In this document: positions 1 to 6,346 of the stretch, piece by piece
Position numbering within the stretch: position 1 is the first letter of the stretch
Layout: every line of letters begins with the position of its first letter
Source: JBBRLA01 sp038231615
GTDB taxonomy: Bacteria > Myxococcota_A > Polyangia > Palsa-1104 > JAEUJZ01
Assembly (NCBI GenBank): GCA_038231615.1
Contig: JBBRLA010000032.1
Span: forward strand, 1 to 24,787
DNA: 24,787 nt
Direction: 5' to 3'
Notes under the pieces: model-generated
Database searches by the model: none
The model's input: the letters and a program-made list of their open reading frames with translations, nothing else
Told to the model about the DNA's origin: nothing
Position numbers and translations under genes: made by a program

Positions 1-696
1 AAGACGCAGGCACTGCCTGTGACTGCCGAGCAGAAGTTGATTCCGGAGGGCCGCTTCCGCATGGGCTCCGAGGACGGAGAGTCCGACGAGAAACCGGTTC
101 ACGAGGTGAAGGTGGCCGCGTTCTACATGGACGTGACCGAGGTGACGACCGGGGCCTATGCGGCCTGCGTGATGGCGGGGAAGTGCAAGCCCGCCGCCAC
201 CACGGGTAGCGCGTACTGTAACGCGGGCAAGCCGGGCAAGGAGAAGCATCCGATCAACTGCGTGGACTGGAACCAGGCGAAATCGTATTGTGACTGGGCC
301 GGCAAGCGGCTGCCAACCGAGGAGGAATGGGAGTACGCAGCGCGTGGCAGCGACAATCGAAAGTACCCCTGGGGCAATGGCGACCCCGGCAAGCAGCTGT
401 GCTGGAACCGGTATACGACGAAAGAGGGCACCTGTGAGGTCGGCAGCTATCCCGACGGCGTCTTCGGGCTGAAGGACATGGCGGGCAATGTCTGGGAGTG
501 GACAAGCAGCCCATACTGTGCAGATTATGCGCATTCATGTGCAGATATTTCCCGCCGTGTGGTGCGCGGCGGTTCGTGGGACTTCGACCGGCCGTCGTAC
601 GTGTGCGCCGCCGTCCGCGACTGGGACGGGCCCGCGAACCAGTTCAGCATCCTCGGATTCCGTTGTGCGAGGACTGCCCGCAAGCAAGCACGGTGA
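1..696 (+). CDS. FGE/SUMF1-type (PvdO/EgtB-like) domain protein, 5' end outside window
   Basis: The reading frame is open from base 1 (K-T-Q-A-L-P before the GTG at 19), so the gene probably begins upstream and this is its C-terminal domain. Numbered from the GTG at 19, it shows the formylglycine-generating-enzyme fold signature: FRMGS near residue 13, a TEVT motif, HPINCVDW, GKRLPTEEEWEYAARG, a DMAGNVWEWT block, VVRGGSW and a terminal GFRCAR. Family members act on cysteine or histidine-derived substrates, or serve as non-catalytic C-type-lectin-like domains. In human FGE the active-site pair is C336 and C341. Here VCAAVR supplies the second cysteine, but the position five residues earlier is Arg. 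Sulfatase-activating oxidase activity is therefore doubtful. Extra cysteines (CVMAGKC, YCNAG, INC) suggest disulfides and an extracytoplasmic or kinase-linked module, which is an inference. The family call is firm; the substrate is unknown. Confidence 0.88.
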   Translation, partial: KTQALPVTAEQKLIPEGRFRMGSEDGESDEKPVHEVKVAAFYMDVTEVTTGAYAACVMAGKCKPAATTGSAYCNAGKPGKEKHPINCVDWNQAKSYCDWAGKRLPTEEEWEYAARGSDNRKYPWGNGDPGKQLCWNRYTTKEGTCEVGSYPDGVFGLKDMAGNVWEWTSSPYCADYAHSCADISRRVVRGGSWDFDRPSYVCAAVRDWDGPANQFSILGFRCARTARKQAR

Positions 697-742
697 GAAG
701 AGGTCGCCTTTCGCCAGGAGTGTGCGGATCTGAGCCCCGACA

Positions 743-758
743 TGTCCAGTGCTGGACA
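743..758. repeat. 16-bp perfect palindrome between convergent genes
   Basis: TGTCCAG, a 2-base centre TG, then CTGGACA form a perfect inverted repeat. It lies in the 96-bp gap between the stop of the SUMF1-like gene and the stop of the convergent lipoprotein gene. No T-tract follows on either strand, so it is a poor intrinsic terminator. It could be a protein-binding site or a small hairpin that protects 3' ends. Confidence 0.6.
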
Positions 759-792
759 CGACCCTTGGAGGCTTGGCTTCGGCGTCGGCCGA

Positions 793-2214
793 TCACTTCG
801 CTTTCGCCGGCAACGGCACCCGCACCAGGTTCAGGCCGCCCGCGTCCACCGGCATCTCGATCATCAGGTCGTACGAACCCGGGATGTGCTGGTAGGCACT
901 GGCGGAGTCGGCCACCCAGTGCGCCTGCCGGGTCGCTTCGTCGATGACGATGATGCGGTTGTGGGGACCCGGGAAGGTGTAGTTGCTGACCGCCAGCACC
1001 CGCCCGTCGGGCAGTTCCTCGAACTGATACCAGGGCACGTTCCGCGCCAGGCGCAGGGGATCGCCGTTGGGCACCGTGGCGGAAAGTAGATCGCCCACCC
1101 CCAGGTTGTCCGCCGCGTGCTCGATAAAGCGCAGGCGCTTGCCGTCATTCGAGAAAGGGCTATAGCCCAGGAGGCCGCGCTCCATGAAGCGCCAGTCCTT
1201 GAGCCAGCCATCCCCGGCGCCGTAGATGTAGCGGTCGCCCGGGTCCAGGGAATACAGCACCTGCCCATCGTCCGTCTGATACAGCAGCCGCTGCGCCGGG
1301 TCGGTCATCACCACCCGGGGTTTGGCGCTGCCGTCCGCGGGCACCTGCCGGGTCTGCGTGCCCGAAAGATAAAGCAGGGTCGTCCCGTCGAACTGTGTCC
1401 CCTGGGGGTTGCACGAGTCGGGGTCCAGCACGGTCTCCAGGCTGCCGTCGTACGGCACGCTGCGCAGCCCATCGTCGCCACAGAAGATCAGCGCCTGTCG
1501 GGCGTCGTCGATGATGGGGCCCCGGGGCCGCACGCCCAGTTGCGTGTCGGCTTCCATGGCGGTGGAATGCGCCACCACCAGGCCCTCGGCGTCCCGGGTG
1601 AAGAGCAGGTCGCCGGCATAGGAGAAGAAAAACGCCCCCTTGGCCAGGGGGTCCATGGGGTCCAGGCCGGCGGGGGACGGCAGGTGCCGCCGGTACAGGG
1701 GCTTCCGGCGGATCACGTCGAAGCCGGTGGTGTCCATGGCCTTCACCCAGTAGGTGAACACCGCCCCACCCGCGCCCTGGCGGAGAATCTCGTCCCCGGG
1801 CGGAAAGAGGTACTCGTCATCCGGCCCCTTGGACCCCGCCGGATGCACCGTCAGCTTGGTCGGCATTGTCGGATCGCTGTTCGGCTGCACCAGGTAGAAT
1901 GCCCACCAGACGATGTGGACGTGATGCGCCTGGAGCTGCTCGATCTTCTCCGGGAGCGAGAGCCGCTTCACCGTGACCATCTGGTTGGTCAAAAGCGCTC
2001 CCGGTTGCTGGTATTCGCGCAGGGCCAGCCAGTAGGACTTGTCCGCCCCGCGCACGAAAAGCGCATCCTGCGCCGGCTTGTCGTTGAGGCGCTGGAAGCT
2101 CGACATGAGGGGCGGATCGCCGAGCAACGGAACATCCGGCAGGTCCCCGCCGAACTTGTAGCTGCACCCGGCCAGCAACAAGGCCAACCCACCGCATGCG
2201 TTCAGCCGGGCCAT
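793..2214 (-). CDS. Lipoprotein with propeller-like repeats, last gene of the three-gene operon
   Basis: The start is the ATG at 2214. It gives a classic lipoprotein signal, MARLNACGGLALLLAGC, with lipobox LAGC and Cys17. A strong GGGAGG ribosome site lies 5 nt upstream (2225-2220). An upstream in-frame start would only read back through the preceding gene and would bury the signal. Ser at +2 after the cysteine would favour the outer membrane under the E. coli Lol rule; this is an inference. The 473-aa product has an N-terminal region of about 200 residues. The C-terminal half holds repeated short beta-strand/turn units (LIFCGDDGLRSVPYDG, LLYLSG..TRQVPADG, FSNDGKRLRFIEH, LPDGRVLAVSNY) that resemble WD40-like or TolB-type beta-propeller blades. 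I do not recognise a named family. The start codon overlaps the stop of the barrel gene (TGATG), so the two are probably translationally coupled and may work together at the outer membrane. Confidence 0.8.
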   Translation of the reverse strand: MARLNACGGLALLLAGCSYKFGGDLPDVPLLGDPPLMSSFQRLNDKPAQDALFVRGADKSYWLALREYQQPGALLTNQMVTVKRLSLPEKIEQLQAHHVHIVWWAFYLVQPNSDPTMPTKLTVHPAGSKGPDDEYLFPPGDEILRQGAGGAVFTYWVKAMDTTGFDVIRRKPLYRRHLPSPAGLDPMDPLAKGAFFFSYAGDLLFTRDAEGLVVAHSTAMEADTQLGVRPRGPIIDDARQALIFCGDDGLRSVPYDGSLETVLDPDSCNPQGTQFDGTTLLYLSGTQTRQVPADGSAKPRVVMTDPAQRLLYQTDDGQVLYSLDPGDRYIYGAGDGWLKDWRFMERGLLGYSPFSNDGKRLRFIEHAADNLGVGDLLSATVPNGDPLRLARNVPWYQFEELPDGRVLAVSNYTFPGPHNRIIVIDEATRQAHWVADSASAYQHIPGSYDLMIEMPVDAGGLNLVRVPLPAKAK

Positions 2215-4658
2215 CAGAACCTCCCGCGCAGCCCTAAAGAGGGCAGGATGAAGGGAAAGCCATTCACACTGGGCGCCTGGTCGAATCGTGTCATGCCGTT
2301 CACCGTTGGGTAGCTGAGCCCGAAGCTCGCCGTGGAGAAGGTCGCGTTCACCACTTCCAGGAACGCCGACAGGGAAAAGCGGTCGAAGATCCACTCCCGG
2401 TCCACCCGCAGGTCAAGCTGCACGTAGGTCGGGAGGCGGTCGTTGTTGCGCACGGTGGCCGGGATCTGGGGGAACTTCAGGGTGGTCACCGGCCGCCCGG
2501 TCGCCAGGTAGATGCGCGCCCCGGCGATGATGTTCCACGGCAGGCGCACCTGCCCGACCACGTTCAGCACGTGGGTCTGGTCAAAGTCCGCCGGCAAGAG
2601 ACCGCAGGAGAAGCGCCGCTCCGAGCGGCTGAGGGTGTAGGCGATCCACCCGGTAAAGCGCCCCGCTCGCCGCCGCACGAGAAGCTCCGTGCCGAAGGAC
2701 TCGCCGTCGAGCTGGCGGATGCCCTGTGCCGGAATGCCGCTCAGGGAGTCAGGCGGCGGGGAGGTGCACACCAAGGTGGCGAAGTTGAGCACCAGATTGT
2801 CCGATCCCAGGCTGCCTGAAGTGAAGCTCTTGATGTTGAAGTCGTTGATGTTGAAGTCATTGACGTTGTGGAAGTGCTGGTAGTAGCCCTTGACGGAAAT
2901 CTCCACCGAGTCGGGCAGCTTGGCCTGGACGCCGACCTCGCCCTGGATGGACTGTTGCAGGCCGAGTTGCAGGGCGAAGGTGGAAAGGCCCGGCAGCGGC
3001 ACCGGGAACGCCGGGGGCTGCTGGTACAGGCCCCCGCCCGCGTTCAGGGTCAGCCAGTCCACCGGGTGATAGCGGATGGACCCCCGGGGGTCGATGCCCA
3101 GAAGGGTCACCCCCGCCGCCGAGTAGGCGTCCACCCGCACTCCCAGGGTCAGGGAAAGGTCATTGCCAAAGAGCGGCACTGTGCCCAGTACGAAGGCGCT
3201 GCCGACCAGGCCGTCGCGAGTGCCGGCCAGCTCTCCCAGCTCGTCGGGAGAGGTGATGGCCTGCCCGGCGCCGAAGTTCTGGCCCTGAAAGCGGGAGGCC
3301 TCGCCATCGACCCCCGCCTGAAAGATGAAGTAGGGCAGCAAAAGCCGCAGGTTGGCCCGGGCGAAGAGCGCCAGCTTGCGCACCCCGCTGCCGCCGAAGA
3401 CCTGCATCTGGTCGATGCCGCCGCCGACCGCCGCCTCGTAGGAGAGGCGCCCGTTCTGACCGCGCTGCCGCACCTGCAAGCGGTGGAAGGTCAGGATGAA
3501 GTCGTCGGGGACCTCGATGGTCTTGGCCTTCTTGATTTCCTGCCGGGTCAGGGTCAGGTCATCGTAGGAGCCCAGGGCCTCGACGGTCAGGCCGTGCCAG
3601 TCGAGGCGCACCTGGTAGTCCCAATAGGACAGGTTGACGCGGTTGTCGATGGCGTGGAGGATCGGCCCGGGGTAGCCATAGTGACCGGAGAGGGTGACGC
3701 GGACGTCGCTTTTTAGCTTGAATTCGGCTGCGGCGGAAAGGTCGTAGAGTTTCAGCTCGACCTCGCCGTGGGCGTCGCGGGCGGCGGGCCCCTGTGCGCC
3801 GCGGGTCTCGGCATCGACCACCCCGCCGGCAAAGCGGCCCAGGGTCACGTCGTAGCTGCCGGGGTAGAAATCGAGGCGGTCGACGAAGCGCGAGTGGACC
3901 ACACCGCCGCCGACCAGCAGGTGGAAGAGCTGCGGCACGGGCATGCCGTCCAGGATGTAGCCGTTCTCGCCGGGGCTGGCGCCGCGCACCACGTAGGCCG
4001 GCAGGAGCGGCACGGGGGTGGCCACCCCCGGAAGCATGCCGATGATGCGGAAGGGATCGCCCAGGCTCCCCGGCAGGGTGCGCAGCTCGTCGTCGCGGAC
4101 ACCGTAGCCCTCGCCGGCAGAGCGGGCGCCGCGGACGGTGGCGGTGTAGGGGCGGCGGCCATGGGCGTAAAGGGGCAGCAGGCGGTAGATCATCTCGATG
4201 GACGACGCTGCGCTGCGCTGCGCGCCATAGGACACGGGGCCGGCGGGCATGGGCCAGGTGGTGCGCACGGGCAGGTGCAGGGGCTCGGAGATGAAGAGGG
4301 TGACCGGGCCCTCGCGCTGCCGGATGAACAGGTCGAAGCGGCCGTCGGCGGAGGTGACCGCCGCCTCGCCGGAGTCGGCCTGAATGACGGCGCCGGCAAG
4401 GGGGGTGACCGAGCCTTTCTCGAAGACGCGGCCCCGCAGGTGGATGGCCGGGACCTCGGCAGGCTCTGGCGCGGGCAGGACCAGGGGCGGGCTGGCGGGC
4501 AACGGCAGGGGATGAAAATGAGCAGGAGGCGCGGCCCGTCCGGGCGATCCGGCCTGAAGGAGCCAGACGGGGATACAGAGGAGCAGGAGCCGCGGCCTCA
4601 CCTTCAGAGCATAGCGCAGATTGCGCCCCGTCAGAGGTTCCACATCACCGGGCGTCAC
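2214..4658 (-). CDS. TonB-dependent-receptor-like outer membrane barrel with carboxypeptidase-regulatory-like N-domain
   Basis: The protein is about 814 aa from the GTG at 4658. A second in-frame GTG at 4601 would start directly at a signal peptide (V-R-P-R-L-L-L-L-C-I-P) and is a real alternative. After the signal comes a Pro-rich linker (about 45-70), then a carboxypeptidase-regulatory-like beta-sandwich (about 72-130; GRVFEKGSVTPLAGAVI, then a TSADGRFDLFI strand). A plug domain follows (about 180-290; AYVVRGASPGENGYILDGMP and FYPGSYDVTLGRFAGGVVD). The rest is a beta-barrel of alternating aromatic strands ending in Phe, the usual BamA recognition residue. TonB-dependent receptors import scarce ligands across the outer membrane using TonB energy. 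No convincing TonB box is visible, so TonB dependence is unproven. The gene lies 6 bp after the GT-C gene and overlaps the lipoprotein gene by one base. The ligand is unknown. Confidence 0.87.
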   Translation of the reverse strand: MTPGDVEPLTGRNLRYALKVRPRLLLLCIPVWLLQAGSPGRAAPPAHFHPLPLPASPPLVLPAPEPAEVPAIHLRGRVFEKGSVTPLAGAVIQADSGEAAVTSADGRFDLFIRQREGPVTLFISEPLHLPVRTTWPMPAGPVSYGAQRSAASSIEMIYRLLPLYAHGRRPYTATVRGARSAGEGYGVRDDELRTLPGSLGDPFRIIGMLPGVATPVPLLPAYVVRGASPGENGYILDGMPVPQLFHLLVGGGVVHSRFVDRLDFYPGSYDVTLGRFAGGVVDAETRGAQGPAARDAHGEVELKLYDLSAAAEFKLKSDVRVTLSGHYGYPGPILHAIDNRVNLSYWDYQVRLDWHGLTVEALGSYDDLTLTRQEIKKAKTIEVPDDFILTFHRLQVRQRGQNGRLSYEAAVGGGIDQMQVFGGSGVRKLALFARANLRLLLPYFIFQAGVDGEASRFQGQNFGAGQAITSPDELGELAGTRDGLVGSAFVLGTVPLFGNDLSLTLGVRVDAYSAAGVTLLGIDPRGSIRYHPVDWLTLNAGGGLYQQPPAFPVPLPGLSTFALQLGLQQSIQGEVGVQAKLPDSVEISVKGYYQHFHNVNDFNINDFNIKSFTSGSLGSDNLVLNFATLVCTSPPPDSLSGIPAQGIRQLDGESFGTELLVRRRAGRFTGWIAYTLSRSERRFSCGLLPADFDQTHVLNVVGQVRLPWNIIAGARIYLATGRPVTTLKFPQIPATVRNNDRLPTYVQLDLRVDREWIFDRFSLSAFLEVVNATFSTASFGLSYPTVNGMTRFDQAPSVNGFPFILPSLGLRGRF
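2220..2225 (-). promoter_or_regulatory. Ribosome binding site deciding the lipoprotein start
   Basis: GGGAGG on the minus strand sits 5 nt before the ATG at 2214, inside the last codons of the upstream barrel gene. It fixes the start at the lipoprotein signal and not at upstream in-frame codons. Confidence 0.75.
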
Positions 4659-4664
4659 TGGGCA

Positions 4665-6230
4665 TCACAAGACCACCGCAGGCTGCCCGCTCAGGCGCCG
4701 ACGGGCGGGTGAGGCCCCGAGTCGAATGCTCTGGCGACCCAGCGCCCTCACCCCTTGTGCCAGCATCACCGCCGCCAGAACGGCCAGGAGCGGGTGCAGT
4801 TCCAGCACGTAGCGGGCATCGACGAAGCCGATGAGCGCCAGCGCGGTCGCCCGGCACAGGAGGGCCAGGGCCGCCGCGAAGGCCGGGACGCGGAACCGCC
4901 GGCCGAAAGCCAGCACCCCCAGGCCGAGCAGGCCAAGAAGGAGCAGGGACGCGCTCAGTTTTCGCAGGTGCGGGTAAAGCGGTTTCATCACCCGAGGCCA
5001 GGGCAGGACGTTGACCGCCACCAGCGGCTGGTCGTCGCGGCTGACCCACTGGTGGTAGGCCCGGCGCAGCGGCAGCACCACCAGAGTGCGCAGCGGGTGG
5101 TGGCGCAGGCGCAGGAGGAAAAGGGCGCGGAAGCCGCGGTCCACCGAGTCGGAGAAACCTTCCCGGGTACGAATGCCGAAGAGCTGCTGGACGGAGTCGC
5201 GCTCTTCGGGGCCGTCGAAGGCCTCGTCGGGGTAGCTGCGGGTGGTGGAGGGGCACCCCGGGCGCAAGAGGCAGTACAGGGTGCGGTGGGTCTGCTCCTC
5301 ATCGACGATCCAAGTGGCGAACCAGCCGAAAAAGGCGGTGCGCGGCATCGGGTCGCCGGTGATGTCGCACTGTCCCGCCAGGGGGTGGGCGGCGCCGAAG
5401 CGGAACAGGTTGCGCGCGGGCCATGGTGCGTAGACCACGCAGAAGCACAGGGCGGCGGCCAGCAGCCCCCGCCTGCTGACGGAGCCGGCCAGCCAGGGTA
5501 CGAAGAGGCAGGGCAGAAGCACCAGCGAGTCCACCCGGACCAGGATACAAAGGGCCAGCGTGCCCCCGGCCAGCCCCAGTGAGAAGGCGCGTCGGCGCCG
5601 ATCCCGTGCCGGGTTGTGCGATTGCAATTGCGCTTGCCATTGCGGGGACGCCCGGTGGAACGAGGCGAAGAGGAAGAGCAGAAACAGAGTGGTCAGGAAG
5701 GTGGCCAGCGTCTCGCTGAGGATCGAGACGGAGAAAAGGGCCAGAAAGGGGTTCGCCAGCACCAGGACCAGCGCCAGGAACGCGGCCAGGCGCCCGGCCA
5801 GGCGGCGGGCGATCAGGAACGCGCACAGGGCGGTCAGCCCGTCGAGCGCCGCCTGCACCGGCTTGGCCTTCTTGATGAGGGTCTCGTACGTCATCCCCTT
5901 CTGCCCGGTGATGCCCGCCAGGAAGAGCGAATAACCGGGCATGCGGCAATAGGACGGGGGCGTGTCCATTCGATACGGGCGGATCCACGCGGGCCGGCGC
6001 AGGGCATAGGTGTGGTGATCGACGAGTTCCATGGCGCCGCCCATGTACGCGAAGCTGTCGGCGCCGCTGAAGGTGAAGTCACGACCCAGGTGGATGCGGG
6101 CCCCGAACCCGGCACAGACCAGGAGCAGACACAGGGTCACTTCCAGGGCGACGGCGAAGGGAACCGGCCGGGCAGGCTCGGCACAAGAGCGGGCGCGGGT
6201 AGATTCGGGGGGTTCCTCGGGGAGCGGCAC
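4665..6230 (-). CDS. GT-C fold (GT39/ArnT/PMT-like) integral membrane glycosyltransferase
   Basis: The 521-aa polytopic membrane protein starts at the GTG at 6230, with AGAGGG just upstream; an ATG at 6245 meets a stop at once. It has a short cytoplasmic N-terminus and a first TM segment at about 25-42. The first extracytoplasmic loop carries an acidic motif (FSGADSFAYM, Asp58) and a RMPGYSLFLAG segment (about 96-106). Both are typical of GT-C enzymes that use polyprenyl-phosphate-linked sugars. About ten further hydrophobic helices follow. A large hydrophilic loop at roughly 290-370 contains several Cys. Family members transfer a sugar to lipid A, a protein or a glycan on the periplasmic side; the donor and acceptor here cannot be told. 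It is the promoter-proximal gene of the operon, so glycosylation of the downstream barrel or lipoprotein is possible but speculative. GT-C assignment is likely; the exact family is uncertain. Confidence 0.78.
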   Translation of the reverse strand: MPLPEEPPESTRARSCAEPARPVPFAVALEVTLCLLLVCAGFGARIHLGRDFTFSGADSFAYMGGAMELVDHHTYALRRPAWIRPYRMDTPPSYCRMPGYSLFLAGITGQKGMTYETLIKKAKPVQAALDGLTALCAFLIARRLAGRLAAFLALVLVLANPFLALFSVSILSETLATFLTTLFLLFLFASFHRASPQWQAQLQSHNPARDRRRRAFSLGLAGGTLALCILVRVDSLVLLPCLFVPWLAGSVSRRGLLAAALCFCVVYAPWPARNLFRFGAAHPLAGQCDITGDPMPRTAFFGWFATWIVDEEQTHRTLYCLLRPGCPSTTRSYPDEAFDGPEERDSVQQLFGIRTREGFSDSVDRGFRALFLLRLRHHPLRTLVVLPLRRAYHQWVSRDDQPLVAVNVLPWPRVMKPLYPHLRKLSASLLLLGLLGLGVLAFGRRFRVPAFAAALALLCRATALALIGFVDARYVLELHPLLAVLAAVMLAQGVRALGRQSIRLGASPARRRLSGQPAVVL

Positions 6231-6346
6231 GGCCCTCTATACCATGGGGTCAGCCTGGCATTGCATCCGGGGGCCCCACGCCGGCCGTCCTTCTCCAGCA
6301 TGCCACCCCGGGCGACGTGGTATGTTCCGCCCAGGCGAGGTCAAAC
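6231..6346. promoter_or_regulatory. Divergent intergenic region between the minus-strand operon and the FG-GAP lipoprotein gene
   Basis: This 116-bp gap must hold promoters for both directions. On the minus strand a TATAGA hexamer (6241-6236) lies just before the GTG at 6230, but no good -35 box accompanies it. On the plus strand a TATGTT (6321-6326) could be a -10, again without a clear -35. The GAGG at 6337-6340, 6 nt before the ATG at 6347, is the ribosome site of the plus-strand gene. Confidence 0.4.

Noticed and set aside
1117..2313. 398-codon plus-strand open frame
   Set aside because: Antisense to the lipoprotein gene, which has a perfect lipobox and a strong ribosome site; the plus frame has neither.
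2214..4658. SusC-type receptor with SusD partner
   Set aside because: The following lipoprotein lacks SusD-type helical TPR features, so only the gene-pair logic is similar.
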